A stretch of 64,000 bases of DNA from the NCBI GenBank assembly GCA_028280445.1, contig JANQLU010000042.1, positions 1-64,000 on the forward strand, written 5' to 3'. Below the pieces are notes generated by a model that searched no databases, was not told where the DNA came from, and worked only from the letters and a program-made list of their open reading frames with translations. This document shows positions 52,731 to 64,000 of the stretch, one piece after another. The position numbers and the translations under genes are program-made. Within the stretch, counting starts at the first letter, position 1. Each line of letters begins with the position of its first letter. This DNA is from Pirellulaceae bacterium (GTDB taxonomy: Bacteria; Planctomycetota; Planctomycetia; Pirellulales; Pirellulaceae).

Positions 52731-55295
52731 TTATGTGGATTGTTTCTCGAATATCGTCTGAACTTTTAGTCGGTTGACCATTGAATTTATTTCCGCCAAT
52801 GCTGCCTCACAGGCTTTGACATCGGCAAATTTGGCTTGCTGTTCCAACGTGCGTGCTGGCTCACTAAAACAATCAAATCCGCATGTGCCGCCGGCGCCTT
52901 TGAGCCAGTGGGCCGATTTGGCCAGCGATTCGAAGTCGCCCGATTTGAACTCGTCATTAAATTGATGGATTCTCTGCTTCAACTCACTCACAAATTCTTC
53001 CGCAATTTCTAAAAACTCGGGCTCGTCCATTGGCAGATTACTGACGATCCAATCGGTAGATCCGGTTGTATTGGTTGGTTGTGATTCGACTTTCGGTGAA
53101 GTCGAGGTGCCCGGTTCGTTAGAGGTGTCGGGTGCTTTGGAGCCGACTTGCTTGTCATCGATAAAAATCGCGAGATATTTCCGCAAATACTTGCCAGCCG
53201 TTGACAACAGATCGTCGAGGTTGACCGGTTTAGACAGGAAACCGGTACAGCCTGCATCCAGACATTTTTCCCGGTCTCCCTGCATTGCGTTGGCGGTCAA
53301 GGCAATGATCGGCAGTTCGCATCCACTTTTGCGCAAGTTTCGTGTTGCCGTGTAACCGTCCATCACAGGCATCTGCATATCCATGAAAACCAAATCAAAC
53401 GGAATCGCCGAAATGTGTTCGATGGCTTCGGCACCGTTTTCACACGTCGTCACTTCGCATTTGGCTTTGGTCATGATGAGACTGATCAAGCGGCGGTTGG
53501 CCGCTCCGTCGTCGACCACCAATACTTTAGCCCCTGGAAATCTTGTCGCCAAAGTACTCGTGTCTTTTTTCGATTCTTGCTGTTGCTGCTGGAATTGCCC
53601 CAGCGTCACGATCTCCTCGGACTCAACACGTGCCACTTCGAATATTGCCGTGAACAAACTGCCCTGGCCAAGAACGCTGTTGACGGACAACCCGCCACCG
53701 AGCGCTTCGGCAATCTGTTTACTAATCGAAAGTCCCAATCCTGTACCACCAAAATTCCGAGTGACCGAACTGTCGGCCTGAGTAAACGGATTAAAAATTT
53801 TCGCCTGCTGTTCGGGGGTCATGCCGATACCCGAGTCAACAATTTCGAATCGCAAGAATGACTTGCCGTTTTCCTCCAACAGGCTGGCGCGGATCCAGAC
53901 TCCACCCTCGGAAGTAAATTTGATGGCGTTACCGGCCAGATTTGTGATCACCTGGCGGAGTCGCAATGGGTCGCTAATGACCAGATTGGGTAGCTCTGAT
54001 TTTTTGTCGAAATCGAGTGTGATGTTTTTTTCGTCAGCCTTCGCTCGGAGAATCGCAACAACGTCCAACACAATCTGACAAGGCGAACATTCGATATTTT
54101 CGAACTCCAATCGACCCGCTTCGATTTTTGAAAGATCCAGAATGTCGTTAATCAACTCCAGGAGATGAACGCCACTGGAGTGAATGGTGGATAAATATTC
54201 TGCCTGGTCTTCGGGAGATTCTGCTCCATTTCGCCGTAACAAGTCGGTAAAACCTAGGATCGCGTTCATGGGCGTACGAATTTCGTGCGACATGTTCGCC
54301 AGAAATTCACTTTTTGCGCGGTTGGCCGCTTCCGCCAACTCTTTGGATTTTTCGATTTCGACTTTCGCTTCGTCCAGCTGTGTGATGTCTTCGAAACTGA
54401 TCATCGCACCGTGGCTCTCAGCACCTTTTCCGGCAACCGGGGCGCAGTTGACGTTGAACGTAAACTGGGATTCCTCGGAATTGAGTCGAAGAATCGTGTT
54501 GAGAATCGGTTCGCCGGTTCGGGACGCGACGACCCAGGGAAGCTCGTCAAGTATATTGCCGAATTCATCGTGCCAGTCAAATTGCCCCAGTTGCTTGCCA
54601 CGTAATTGATCCTCGTCGGCATTGACGACTTTTTCGAACGCTTCGTTACTGAAGACAATGCGGCCGTTGGTGTTGATAATCACGAGGCCTTCGATCAATG
54701 TATTGAGTGCCGACCGAACACGCGACGTAATAGGTCGCGAACCTGGATCTTCACGCCCCAACATCATGGAAAGATAAAAGTAGAAACTGACAAAGCCGCA
54801 CGCGCAAATGAAGGCATACAACATGGATGTCGAGCTGCCGGTAAAATTGAGAATTGGCAAAGGTTGCTGAAACGATATGAATTTCAGTTGAATTTTTCCA
54901 ATTTGTTTTTTCCCGAAATACAGCGGTGCTTCGAGTTGTGTTTCGTCCAACTGGCTTTGTTTCTCCGGGTTTTCAATCCACAACTTGTCGTGATTTCCAT
55001 AAATCACGTCACGACGTCCATTGTTAAAAGACACACGTGCTGAAACCACTTCGGGATTTCGTTTGACCGTTTGCTCGACAAGCGTTTTGAGAGAACGGTG
55101 GTCACGTTTTGAAATGAGCAGCGAAGAATTGACGGCCACGGTCTCAACAATCAGCGCGCGGGCGCGCAGTCGCTCGGCGTCAACATCAGGCAAGATACCG
55201 GTGGTCGATGCGGCAAAAACGATGCAGGACAAGATGCAAACCAGTCCCACACAAATTCGAAATTTGTTGGAAAAGAACTTCATTCTTCGGTACAA
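52731..55295 (-). CDS. hybrid sensor histidine kinase (PAS-HisKA-HATPase-receiver-HPt)
   Basis: 854 aa. Two membrane helices (~14-31 and ~156-177) enclose a ~125-residue periplasmic sensor. Then a PAS domain (~195-310), the H-box [19 protein letters not shown] with His337, an ATP-binding domain with NLAGNAIKF (N box), DSGIGM and GGTGLGLSI, a receiver with Asp595/596 and acceptor Asp639 in FMDMQMP, and a C-terminal HPt domain around [15 protein letters not shown] Gln-rich linker (QFQQQQQES) precedes the receiver. This is a full phosphorelay protein, which could pass phosphate to the downstream receiver-HD-GYP protein. It begins 20 nt after the giant gene ends, so all three are probably one operon. 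Confidence 0.96.
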   Translation of the reverse strand: MYRRMKFFSNKFRICVGLVCILSCIVFAASTTGILPDVDAERLRARALIVETVAVNSSLLISKRDHRSLKTLVEQTVKRNPEVVSARVSFNNGRRDVIYGNHDKLWIENPEKQSQLDETQLEAPLYFGKKQIGKIQLKFISFQQPLPILNFTGSSTSMLYAFICACGFVSFYFYLSMMLGREDPGSRPITSRVRSALNTLIEGLVIINTNGRIVFSNEAFEKVVNADEDQLRGKQLGQFDWHDEFGNILDELPWVVASRTGEPILNTILRLNSEESQFTFNVNCAPVAGKGAESHGAMISFEDITQLDEAKVEIEKSKELAEAANRAKSEFLANMSHEIRTPMNAILGFTDLLRRNGAESPEDQAEYLSTIHSSGVHLLELINDILDLSKIEAGRLEFENIECSPCQIVLDVVAILRAKADEKNITLDFDKKSELPNLVISDPLRLRQVITNLAGNAIKFTSEGGVWIRASLLEENGKSFLRFEIVDSGIGMTPEQQAKIFNPFTQADSSVTRNFGGTGLGLSISKQIAEALGGGLSVNSVLGQGSLFTAIFEVARVESEEIVTLGQFQQQQQESKKDTSTLATRFPGAKVLVVDDGAANRRLISLIMTKAKCEVTTCENGAEAIEHISAIPFDLVFMDMQMPVMDGYTATRNLRKSGCELPIIALTANAMQGDREKCLDAGCTGFLSKPVNLDDLLSTAGKYLRKYLAIFIDDKQVGSKAPDTSNEPGTSTSPKVESQPTNTTGSTDWIVSNLPMDEPEFLEIAEEFVSELKQRIHQFNDEFKSGDFESLAKSAHWLKGAGGTCGFDCFSEPARTLEQQAKFADVKACEAALAEINSMVNRLKVQTIFEKQST

Positions 55296-55315
55296 GACAT
55301 ACTTTGTTAGTATTC

Positions 55316-58300
55316 TTATACGTCACTATTGACCATGTCTTCGACAGAATCGTCTTTGATGTTCGATTGTTCGAGAATTCGAAGCGGGTCAAGCAACTGC
55401 CACGATGGAATCGATGAAATCAATCCAGTCATCAGGAACCCACTTTGCGCCAACCACATGACATACCCTACCGTCAGAATCCCCGAAAAACCCGCTACAA
55501 TCGCTACCGTACCGATGTCTGAGTTTTCGGCGTTGACAATCTGATCGCGAGTGCCGTCGATCTGATCAAATAAACTCGCAAACGCGATGGTTTCGATCTC
55601 GGAGATCGAGCTATTCACCAGATGTTTCATCGTATCGGTCTGCGTAATCACGTCGTCCAACAATGATTGTGTCGGTTTCAATGCACGATCTGAATTGGCT
55701 CGCAATAAATCCGCCGTGTCTTTGAACGCGTCGTCAAAGGACCTTGCGGCGATACCGGTGGAGGTACTGGCGTCATCACCACTTGCCGCACCAGATTTCG
55801 TGATTGATGACAATCCAAATTCATCTTCCGCTTCACGTTCCGTTTCTGTTGAATTCGTTTGTGGTGAGGCGTCAAATTCAGCTCCGTCGACCTCTTCAGC
55901 CGGGTTTTCTTCCGGCGCTTCCTCTTCAATAAGTTCTTTTTCAGAGGTTGAAACGATTCCGACCACGGCAATATTGACCTCGGCAACATTGCTCACCAGG
56001 GAACCATCAGAAATGCGATATTTGAAACTTTCGCTATTGGTCACGGATTCCGTAGGGACAAAAACAATATCGCCATCGGCATTGAGCGATATGGATCCAT
56101 TCATTGGACCTTCGACGATCTGAATCGCCAAATGGGGACTGTCGGGATCGATGTCATTGCCAATCAAATCGGCGCGATCAATGATAATGACATCCGAATT
56201 GGCGACCGCGACAGTGTCGTTGACGGCGATCGGTTTGTCGTTGACAGGATTAACCGTAACTACGACCAACCCCGTGTCGAATTTGCCATTGGCAACGATT
56301 TGGTAACGAAATCGATCCGAGGTCGTTTCACTGCCATCATGTTGGTAGACGATCGTACCGCCCTGGACAACAACCGTTCCATTGTCGGGTTGCTTCGTGA
56401 TCTGGACGAAAGAGATCGCGTCTTTTTCGGGGTCGGTATCGTTGCTTAACAGCGAAGCAATCGAAACAACTTTCCGATCACCCTCGTCGACTGAAAACGT
56501 ATCGATTCCCACATGGGGCGCCTCGTCAACGTTTTGTACCGTGATCGAAACGGTTTCGGAATAAGTCATTCCTCCGGCATCGGTTGTTTGAACGACGATG
56601 GAATGGACTTTGCTCGTTTCATAATCGAGCAGATCGCTATTCAAAACCATCAGCTTGCCGGAAACCGGATCGACGGTAAAACGACCATCAGCGTCATTGA
56701 GCAATTTATAGGTATGCTTGTCTCCACCATCCTGGTCCGTCGACGAGAATGTTCCAATCACTTTTCCGTTTCGAGCATTCTCGACGACCTGGGCATTGTC
56801 GATCGTAATATCCGTCGGAGCTTCGTTGACATTGGTCAAGCTGATTTGGACTTGAACGGCACTGCTCAATGGCGGCGTGCCGTTGTCGGTCACTCGAACA
56901 TCCAGCAGAATCGTGCCGTTGGTTTCGAAGTCCAAAACGGATGGATCGACAACTCGCAAGGCTCCAGTATTCGGGTCAACATCAAACGCCGCGGCATCCG
57001 CTCCGCCGACAATGCTGAACGAATGGGATTGGCCAGTGTCTTGATCGATCGCTTGAACTGATCCCACAATCGTGCCAGCAACACTGTTTTCCGCAAGGTT
57101 AAATTCCTGCATGCCACTGGCCGGCGCTTCATTCACATTGTCGATGTCAATCGTGACTTCGATGCGAGTTGTCAATGGAGGTGTACCATTGTCCGTGATA
57201 TCGACCAACAATGTCGCCGATGGCGTCGTTTCGAAATCCAATTGTGAACTGTCGGCAACCGTGATTTCACCGGTCGTCGAATTGACGGCAAATGCAGTCG
57301 CGCCGCTTCCACCAACAACATTGAACGCCATGGTTTGACCTGCATCGACTTCGACGCTGGTAACTGTGCCAACGCTCGTGCCATTGGCCGTATTTTCATC
57401 GACTCGGAAATTTTGATCGTTGGCAACGGGCGCTTCATTGATATCCGTGACATTGACCTGGATATTTTGTGTGACGGCATTGCTCGCGTCGTCCGTCGCC
57501 ACGACCTGAATTTCGTAGGTATTGTCGGCTGGTGCTCCGTCAAGCGGATTTTCAAAATTCGGAGCGGCCAGGAAGCTGAGCGCGCCCGTGTTTGGATCGA
57601 TTTGGAACAAGCTGGAATCTCCAGACGATCCCATCGAGTAGGTCACACCAGATTGAGGATCGGTCGCCGAAACCGCACCAACCGATGTTTGGTTTTCATG
57701 AATATTGAAACTGGTCGGACTGGTGAAAACTGGAATGGCCGAAACAATGGTGACATCGATTTGGCCAACGTTCGAATTTCCCTGGCCGTCGGAAGCAACA
57801 AATTTGAACGATGTATATGGGCTGCCAATTTCAAGTCCATCAGGAACAAATGTTACGTCACCGTCGTCGAGCTGTGCTTTGGTTACTGTATCGCCGACTC
57901 CCAAAACAGTCGAGCCATTGAGTCGCAATTCTCCGTGATCCGGAATCACTGTAAATTCGATTTGAGTCAGCGGATCACCATCGGGATCCGAGTAATTGAA
58001 ATCGTCCACAGACAATGTGATCGTTCCATTTTGCAAGCCGGCAACATTTCCATCACTGACCTGCGGAATCACGTTGACGTCAAAGGCCTGGCCAAACTCA
58101 GATGTATTACCCGTTGCGGTGTCTATCAAAATCGCTGTCACCGACTGGGAAGCGGTCAGCGAGTTTACGGCCACTGAAAAATTACCCGTCGCATCGGTCG
58201 ACGTTGTTACCACGTGCGACGTTCCAACTCCGTCACCAGTCGCCACATAAATTTCAATTCGTGAATTCGGCGCTGCCGTTCCTGCGATGGTCGTCGAAGT

Positions 58301-61300
58301 GCCATTGTGGTTTGCCGCCGTGATCACAGGATAGTCGATGCCCTGGTTTCCCGCGTTGGCGTCAGCACCGCCATCGTTCACCGAATGCCCATCGCCCGAT
58401 TGGTTTTCGCTGAGCCCACTGCCGCTTTCAATCAAGTCGATAGAAACACTGCCATTGTTGGCAAAGGTGTTTTCTGAAATGTTGTTTCCTGTCGATGCAC
58501 TGCCAGCCGTTGAACCCTGTCCCGTCACGATAACACCCGGCCCTGCGTGATTGGAAATCACGTTGTGTGATATGGTATTGTCGTTGCCAAACAATCGAAT
58601 ACCGGACGTCTCAACTCCACCTGAGCCGTTGTTATCAATCGTATTGTTGACAATCGAGTGTTGACCCGAGCTTTGGTCGAGGTCAATTGCAGCACCTTGA
58701 TGGCCCGAAACTTGGTTCCCGTCGATCGTGACGCTAGACGAACCCTGTCGAACCTCGATGCCTCCCGAGGTATTGTCTGATTTTCCGTTGTTCAGGATTT
58801 CGTTGTCGCTGATCAACCAATTGCTGGCGTTTGACAAATCAACTCCAGCTTGGCCTGCGAACGCAATCACGTTGTTTTGAATCGAGTTGTTGCCCGAAGC
58901 GTTGTCGACCTGGCCAATCACAATGTTGTTGGCCGCATTTTCAACGGCGCCCAGTGGATCTGTTCCTAAAATTGCGGGATCGACGACCGAACTAATGTGC
59001 GAACCAATAATATTGTTTTGAATGTGGATGTCGCTGATTTTGCTGCCAGGGATGCCATCCACTTTGATATTGCCGCTGTCGGCGTTGGTACCAAATCCGT
59101 GAATGCCAATATGCTGAATCGTGATACTGCTGGCTTGCAGACGGAGTCCGTTGTCAACGGTGGCGGAGGCGCGATCGTTAACAATTTCCAATTCCGGTCG
59201 TTCGACTTGATTGAGCGCCGTACTGTTTGTGCCAACCGCAGTTCCCGATCCAAGCGATCCCGAATTGGTATTCAATTGCAGATTCGGAGAATTCGCATCA
59301 AACGCGCGCCCGTCAATCGTTGTTCCTTCGTCGGTCAACACCGGTAGGGCTTCGGTGACAACAACGCGCCACCAATTGTCGCCGCCATTGCTCATGTTCG
59401 CGCCATCGACAGGGACAAACCGCATCGCGTTGTCGCCGTCCAGGGCATTGGCGTTCTGAATAAACTGCCGCAACGAACCTTGGACTGAGCGATTTCCTGC
59501 GGCATCGTCCTGGCTGTCTCCGCCCAGAACGTTGGTCACCACATTAAAACTGAATGCCGAATCGACTCCGGTGACGTTGGCTCCTGCAACCTCGACCGCC
59601 GTCACGTGTTGGGCGGTTGTCAAATCAGACAAATCATCTGAAACGCCAACATGTCGACCGCCATACAGTGCTCCATCAGCCGCAAGCGTTGATTCCGATC
59701 CGCCTCGATGCACCAAACTGCCTTGGGAACCAGCGGTCTGTTGTGCCCAGACGTCAGTTTGGGCACCCAGCAGTGTTTGACTCGATGCCACCGTTTTTGA
59801 ATCGACGACGACGAAATAGTCGCCATCACCAACATCGGCAAATTCATATTCGCCGCCACTGGTCACGACCGTCGTCAACAATTGATCGCCGTTGTCCAAT
59901 GTGTTGTTGTTATTCGTATCTTCGTATAAGCGAACATCGACACCGTCGATTTTGATGGACTCTTCCAAGAAATTAGAATCGCCATCGGTATCTTCGAAAA
60001 TTGATCCGGTGATCGAGCCGAGGTCGTTGAGATTGATTGTGACCGTTCCCTTGCCGACCAAGCCATCTTGATCGGTCGCTTGCACGGTCAAAGTCAACGC
60101 AGAGCTGGCTTCGAAATCCAGTTGAGCAGTATCTGCGACGGTGATCTGGCCCGTGTTTTTATCGATCGTAAAAGCTGAGCTGCCCGTTCCGGCAACGATA
60201 TCAAAAGTGAACCGGTCACCGGGTGAATCTGACGCAACGACGGTTCCAACAGACGTTCCATTGGCAGAGTTTTCATCGACAGAAAATGATTGATCAACAA
60301 TTACTGGCGCGACGTTGGGATCATGCTGGCCAACCAGACTGACGGCATCAACATCGGCATTGCTTCCATTAGGTAAACCGGCGTCTGTTCCGGTGAAAAA
60401 AGTTGCCGCCGATGCGACAGCTGTACCGCTTCCCAAAGTTGTTTTTGACACGTTCAGCGAGAATACATCTTTGTCGTCGATGTTCAGATTATTCGAGCCA
60501 ACGGAATCATTGGCTTCTGTCGACAGCAATAATGAACCGCCACCAAGTGTCGTTCCGCCGATGGTAGTGCTACGTTCGACTAATTCAATTCCATCTATTT
60601 TTGTACCAATGCCGACGTCGTTGCCTTCGATCAATTCGGTAAAGGTCACCGAACTGGCTGCTGGATCTTCGATCGACATCCAGAAAATATCGTTGCTGTT
60701 ATCGGAAAACAAGATGTTACCTGCTTTGACCAACGTGTCACCGACCATGGTGTCTTTTTCAACCAGAGTAAACGCACTAAACTCGCCGACTCCAAATACT
60801 TCAGTCCCAATCGGAACAGCGACAGCGTCGCCAATATCGTTGGGCAAAACGCCAGTCGAATTGGTAGCAGCGCCTCCGTCCAAAACCAATCTAAAAGTGC
60901 CAGTAGAATAATCCGATGATGTAGGACGAAATGCGACAATATCGTTTTTAGAAACGATGCCCAGCCCTGGTAAATTCGTGTTGTTGTCGACAGCAAACAG
61001 GATGTCGCCCGGTTTCAATGTGATTGGATTGCTGGCCCCGACAACGACCGTTGTATTGACGTGATGAATCGCTTCGATGTTTCTGCCACTGACAAACGTC
61101 TCTAACGAAAACTGTTTGGAAAGTTCTCCGTTAGTCGTAGTGCCCAACTGTAAATCTTGACCACCCAATTGCAACGCATCTCCGTCTTCCCACGATGGCA
61201 ATTCGACTGGGCCGTTGTTGATTTTCTTTTCCGTGGAAAACCACAGCAGATCTTGTGGATTCACATTGAACGTGATCGTGGATGCACTGACAGCGAAATC

Positions 61301-63601
61301 TTGTCCGTCATTCACACGAAAATTGAAACTTGCGAATGCGTCCCCAAAATCGCCGTTGCCCGGTTCGAATGTAAGTTTGTTTGAACGGATATCGTCGACA
61401 CTGATTTCTTGCCCCGCGACGACGGCGACACTGTCGAGCAACAAAGTGCCTTTGACAGGTAACGAGTCGATAACGATTTTTTCTAACAGATTCCCATCGG
61501 CATCGCTGTAGTTGAGGTGCGACTCGCTGATGCCGATCGATGCTCCTTCGGCAACCGACAACGCTGTATTCGCGCCAGTTGGTGCAACGTTGTTCCAGAC
61601 CGTAGCGCTAAGTAGTCCTGTGCCACTATCACCTTCACCGCTAAACGACACGACGAATTGTGTGATGCTATTTCCGTCAATCGATGGGGCGATCTGATCT
61701 CCCGTCGTGTGAGAATTCACAAGTGTTATGTCGGTCAACGGGTTTCCAGCGGCATCAAAGGCTCTCGTGTAAATGCCATTGTTGTCCTCTGTTCCCTTGC
61801 CTTGGTAAACGACTTGAAAACGACCATCGTCGCCTATCAAAACGTCACTGTTAATTTGCATTCCATCGCCGCCACCTGCACTGACAACAACAACACCAGT
61901 CTGAGCAACACCTGAAAGATCAAAAACCTGTGCGCGGATTCCTTTGTCTATCGCTAGTCCGTAGGTAAACGAAACTGCGAAATCACCTGACTCGTTCATG
62001 CTGACCGCTGGGTCCTCGTGACCAAGCAAACCACTGATTCTGATATCGTCACTGGCAATCCTGTCCCCGTTGGAATCAAATGTTTGGAATTGAATTCGAT
62101 TGGTTTCCTGCCAGGCGATGACAAAATTTCCAGCATCATTCATCGAGACCGAGGCATTGTGTTGCGCTCCGCTGGTATCCGTGTCAGCCAAGAATATACT
62201 TCCCACCTTGGTTCCGTCTGCGTTGAAGCGCTGGGCAAACACACCGTTGTTGTCGTCTGACGTATTTCCTTCCCAAACAACAACAAATTCACCGCTGGAA
62301 TTCATCGCGATCGTGGATTCCTGGCCGACAAACGCGTTGTCGGTAGCATCGCTGACGAGGATTTCATTGGTCAGCGGTGTGCCGTCGGCGGAAAACAACC
62401 GAACGTAAACTTGATTTTCAGCATTCGCTTGAGCGTCGCTCGTCCAGGTCACTGCAAAATTACCGTTGGCATCGGCATCTACGTTGGCCGATTGCTGGTC
62501 ACCCGTGGTATGTTGATTGACTTGAATGGGTCCACCGACAGTATTGCCATCACGCGACTGGAGGACGACAAACACTCCGTTACCACTACCATCGCCGCTG
62601 CCAGCGTCGGTTTCTGTAAATGCAATAATCCGATTTCCATTGGCATCAACGGCGATCGAATCGGTCGTATTTCCGCTTTCCCCCAAAGTTGTGGCATCGA
62701 GTAGTTGGTGCCATTTGTCAGGCAGCTGATGTAGAAACAACTGCTCGGTTTCGATTTGTCCTGCTGCGTATTCCAGGTCCCAGTCTCCGTCCAAATCAGC
62801 AGCGCCGGTCAAATCGTCGCTGGCGGCAACGTCGGCTCCTGTCGCAACAGCCAAAGCTTCGACAAAAGACTCGCCGGCGCTGGTACTTGCAACGTTACAG
62901 CCATAGATAAACACATCGGCATCCTCGGCCAGTCGGTCGTTCCAAACTTGCAGCCGATCCTGATACGCGTTCAGCGAATTTGAACTCAATCGATCCGAAC
63001 CCAGATTGAGTTGCCCATCTGAACCATGGGAAATGATATGGATCGCATCAAACTCGTTGGTCGCGAGCCGGTTGTTAACGGCATCCACGCCACTTTGATC
63101 GGAATCGATAAATACGAAATCGTACAAAACGCCCGGCTGTGCATTGGCGACAATCGAGTCGATCAGCGTTTGATAATCGTCAACCGTTTGATCAACGACT
63201 ACCAATTGCAATGTAGAGTTTTCGAGATCGGCAACCAGTAAATCGTTGGCGGCGAGCGTCGGATCTGTGACGGCGTCCTCGAATGCGAGTTCCTGGACCA
63301 GTTGCGACGGTAGATTCGATTCGTCAAACTCGGCCGCCGTTGAGTCCAATTGATCGAGGTCTACTTCGACGTTTTCCGCCGCAAGTTCGACATCAAACGG
63401 CGCAGCATCCATCATCACGCGTTGCTCAAGCGCCCAGATGACGGTTTCCATTTCCTCGACGGAACGAATTTGTGGTGAAAAAAGTGCGCTGAGATTGCAA
63501 TTGCGCAGGCGGGCTTTGGCGAGCAGTTTCTGCAAGTAGTTTTTAATCACGGCGTTGGGTCGTTTTTGGGTGGGAGATTTGGCGAACCTATTGAAAGGCA
63601 T
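55316..63601 (-). CDS. giant surface protein: LEPR-like motif, DUF4347, SdrD-like, beta-helix and cadherin-like repeats, C-terminal membrane helix
   Basis: 2,761 aa from the ATG at 63601. In order: a basic N-terminus; a LEPR-XLL-like signature [12 protein letters not shown] (~57-68); a DUF4347 domain (~130-290, IIHSHGS-type [11 protein letters not shown] and VFIYGCNVA); beta-propeller-like repeats with [10 protein letters not shown] and QINVNSH-type lines (~310-650); an SdrD_B-like domain (~1195-1270); a right-handed beta-helix region rich in NTI and NNI (~1430-1740); several cadherin-like repeats opening NEAP and containing [14 protein letters not shown] (~1990-2390); acidic linker; one membrane helix (~2696-2720) with the ending [11 protein letters not shown] seen in other planctomycete giants. 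It is a probable adhesin or envelope protein, cotranscribed with a phosphorelay. Confidence 0.93.
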   Translation of the reverse strand: MPFNRFAKSPTQKRPNAVIKNYLQKLLAKARLRNCNLSALFSPQIRSVEEMETVIWALEQRVMMDAAPFDVELAAENVEVDLDQLDSTAAEFDESNLPSQLVQELAFEDAVTDPTLAANDLLVADLENSTLQLVVVDQTVDDYQTLIDSIVANAQPGVLYDFVFIDSDQSGVDAVNNRLATNEFDAIHIISHGSDGQLNLGSDRLSSNSLNAYQDRLQVWNDRLAEDADVFIYGCNVASTSAGESFVEALAVATGADVAASDDLTGAADLDGDWDLEYAAGQIETEQLFLHQLPDKWHQLLDATTLGESGNTTDSIAVDANGNRIIAFTETDAGSGDGSGNGVFVVLQSRDGNTVGGPIQVNQHTTGDQQSANVDADANGNFAVTWTSDAQANAENQVYVRLFSADGTPLTNEILVSDATDNAFVGQESTIAMNSSGEFVVVWEGNTSDDNNGVFAQRFNADGTKVGSIFLADTDTSGAQHNASVSMNDAGNFVIAWQETNRIQFQTFDSNGDRIASDDIRISGLLGHEDPAVSMNESGDFAVSFTYGLAIDKGIRAQVFDLSGVAQTGVVVVSAGGGDGMQINSDVLIGDDGRFQVVYQGKGTEDNNGIYTRAFDAAGNPLTDITLVNSHTTGDQIAPSIDGNSITQFVVSFSGEGDSGTGLLSATVWNNVAPTGANTALSVAEGASIGISESHLNYSDADGNLLEKIVIDSLPVKGTLLLDSVAVVAGQEISVDDIRSNKLTFEPGNGDFGDAFASFNFRVNDGQDFAVSASTITFNVNPQDLLWFSTEKKINNGPVELPSWEDGDALQLGGQDLQLGTTTNGELSKQFSLETFVSGRNIEAIHHVNTTVVVGASNPITLKPGDILFAVDNNTNLPGLGIVSKNDIVAFRPTSSDYSTGTFRLVLDGGAATNSTGVLPNDIGDAVAVPIGTEVFGVGEFSAFTLVEKDTMVGDTLVKAGNILFSDNSNDIFWMSIEDPAASSVTFTELIEGNDVGIGTKIDGIELVERSTTIGGTTLGGGSLLLSTEANDSVGSNNLNIDDKDVFSLNVSKTTLGSGTAVASAATFFTGTDAGLPNGSNADVDAVSLVGQHDPNVAPVIVDQSFSVDENSANGTSVGTVVASDSPGDRFTFDIVAGTGSSAFTIDKNTGQITVADTAQLDFEASSALTLTVQATDQDGLVGKGTVTINLNDLGSITGSIFEDTDGDSNFLEESIKIDGVDVRLYEDTNNNNTLDNGDQLLTTVVTSGGEYEFADVGDGDYFVVVDSKTVASSQTLLGAQTDVWAQQTAGSQGSLVHRGGSESTLAADGALYGGRHVGVSDDLSDLTTAQHVTAVEVAGANVTGVDSAFSFNVVTNVLGGDSQDDAAGNRSVQGSLRQFIQNANALDGDNAMRFVPVDGANMSNGGDNWWRVVVTEALPVLTDEGTTIDGRAFDANSPNLQLNTNSGSLGSGTAVGTNSTALNQVERPELEIVNDRASATVDNGLRLQASSITIQHIGIHGFGTNADSGNIKVDGIPGSKISDIHIQNNIIGSHISSVVDPAILGTDPLGAVENAANNIVIGQVDNASGNNSIQNNVIAFAGQAGVDLSNASNWLISDNEILNNGKSDNTSGGIEVRQGSSSVTIDGNQVSGHQGAAIDLDQSSGQHSIVNNTIDNNGSGGVETSGIRLFGNDNTISHNVISNHAGPGVIVTGQGSTAGSASTGNNISENTFANNGSVSIDLIESGSGLSENQSGDGHSVNDGGADANAGNQGIDYPVITAANHNGTSTTIAGTAAPNSRIEIYVATGDGVGTSHVVTTSTDATGNFSVAVNSLTASQSVTAILIDTATGNTSEFGQAFDVNVIPQVSDGNVAGLQNGTITLSVDDFNYSDPDGDPLTQIEFTVIPDHGELRLNGSTVLGVGDTVTKAQLDDGDVTFVPDGLEIGSPYTSFKFVASDGQGNSNVGQIDVTIVSAIPVFTSPTSFNIHENQTSVGAVSATDPQSGVTYSMGSSGDSSLFQIDPNTGALSFLAAPNFENPLDGAPADNTYEIQVVATDDASNAVTQNIQVNVTDINEAPVANDQNFRVDENTANGTSVGTVTSVEVDAGQTMAFNVVGGSGATAFAVNSTTGEITVADSSQLDFETTPSATLLVDITDNGTPPLTTRIEVTIDIDNVNEAPASGMQEFNLAENSVAGTIVGSVQAIDQDTGQSHSFSIVGGADAAAFDVDPNTGALRVVDPSVLDFETNGTILLDVRVTDNGTPPLSSAVQVQISLTNVNEAPTDITIDNAQVVENARNGKVIGTFSSTDQDGGDKHTYKLLNDADGRFTVDPVSGKLMVLNSDLLDYETSKVHSIVVQTTDAGGMTYSETVSITVQNVDEAPHVGIDTFSVDEGDRKVVSIASLLSNDTDPEKDAISFVQITKQPDNGTVVVQGGTIVYQHDGSETTSDRFRYQIVANGKFDTGLVVVTVNPVNDKPIAVNDTVAVANSDVIIIDRADLIGNDIDPDSPHLAIQIVEGPMNGSISLNADGDIVFVPTESVTNSESFKYRISDGSLVSNVAEVNIAVVGIVSTSEKELIEEEAPEENPAEEVDGAEFDASPQTNSTETEREAEDEFGLSSITKSGAASGDDASTSTGIAARSFDDAFKDTADLLRANSDRALKPTQSLLDDVITQTDTMKHLVNSSISEIETIAFASLFDQIDGTRDQIVNAENSDIGTVAIVAGFSGILTVGYVMWLAQSGFLMTGLISSIPSWQLLDPLRILEQSNIKDDSVEDMVNSDV

Positions 63602-63775
63602 TGGAAATGTACTTTTTTTTCCTGCCAAAGTGCGCAATGACGTGCCGCATACATCGATGAAACAGATGATGACGAACGAAATTTTCTCAATTAGCGGTTA
63701 CGATCGATTTACCGCGCATGCCGGATATAGCGAAACGGGTTGTTGTGGATTGTCTTCCGCCACGATTTTGAATCT

Positions 63776-63981
63776 TACAAGCACGAAACGCCAGCGAGTG
63801 GTTTGACCGGGCATGAGCCACCGGTGAGCGGCAAGGCGCTAGCCGCCGGTTCTTTATAGTTTCGTACAGACACCGTTCGTTACCGCTTCGTGGCTAGCGC
63901 CTTGCCGCTCACACAACCGGCTCGGCGGGAGCCTCGCCCTCCCGCGCGCCGTAAGCCACTCGCTGGCGCTTCGTGCTCGTA
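63776..63981. repeat. three-layer nested palindromic repeat near the window end
   Basis: The outer arms (TACAAGCACGAAACGCCAGC at 63776 and its partner ending 63981) belong to the family found at 15291 and 20145. Inside lie the arms GTGAGCGGCAAGGCGCTAGC (63824) and GGCTAGCGCCTTGCCGCTCAC-type (63892-63912) of the family at 11841, followed by the GGGAGCCTCGCCCTCCC hairpin. 63602-63775 shows no gene; the upstream region of the giant gene must carry its promoter. Confidence 0.9.
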
Positions 63982-64000
63982 TGCCAACGCTGGTAATTTT

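Noticed and set aside
55316..63601. Giant gene as several broken genes or a polyketide/peptide synthetase
   Set aside because: The frame is continuous and the content is beta-rich adhesin-type domains; there are no carrier, adenylation or ketosynthase motifs.

Overview
The window looks like a piece of a planctomycete chromosome (Pirellulaceae-like), judged from gene content and not from any search. Points in favour: a type I sulfatase beside a Tat-exported sugar isomerase, a PQQ-type beta-propeller protein, a giant LEPR/DUF4347/cadherin protein with the typical C-terminal membrane anchor, the tetrahydromethanopterin enzyme Mch with an ATP-grasp partner, DUF502, a BON-domain secreted protein, an SPFH protein and many palindromic intergenic repeats. 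GC looks moderate (about half) by eye. Genes lie on both strands in short operons. No transposase, integrase, phage gene, CRISPR array or rRNA is visible.

Layout. 1-5150: cut secreted-type ORF, a secreted unknown protein, a small RING-like membrane protein, a 100-aa unknown protein, a transmembrane Ser/Thr kinase behind a LuxR-type regulator with a degenerate receiver, and tRNA-Val. 5300-11100: c-type-cytochrome-like protein, zinc-ribbon protein, WecA/TagO-like transferase and O-antigen ligase (surface polysaccharide). 11300-16800: response regulator, CsrA and FliW, DUF502, ComF-like protein, LptF/LptG-like permease. 16800-21600: inositol monophosphatase, a candidate standalone small RNA, an unknown/SPFH gene pair and a BON protein. 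21580-26830: four-gene sugar-acid operon (2-hydroxyacid dehydrogenase fused to Ldh2-type dehydrogenase, SDR, UxaE-like epimerase, KdgK-like kinase). 27190-32520: HemY and HemL, sugar isomerase, sulfatase. 32570-36340: oxidative-stress island with exported KatG, Rrf2 regulator and MsrB. 36500-44200: DinB protein, three unknown membrane-linked genes, phosphodiester glycosidase, isocitrate dehydrogenase, PQQ propeller, lipoprotein, tRNA-Lys. 44450-51130: TrhO-RluA fusion, CarA, lipoprotein, DtxR regulator, Mch and ATP-grasp. 51420-63600: an apparent operon, transcribed leftward, of a 2,761-aa surface protein, a hybrid histidine kinase and a receiver-HD-GYP protein.

Three dispersed palindromic repeat families recur between genes and are nested in one another at several places. 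One family (core GTAGGGCCGGTT) supplies the TAG stop codon of four genes on both strands. The strongest candidates for something new are that stop-codon arrangement, the candidate sRNA at about 17745-17824, the two enzyme fusions and the giant-protein/signalling operon. Start codons were chosen by Shine-Dalgarno spacing, signal peptide and family length where possible; several remain uncertain and are flagged.
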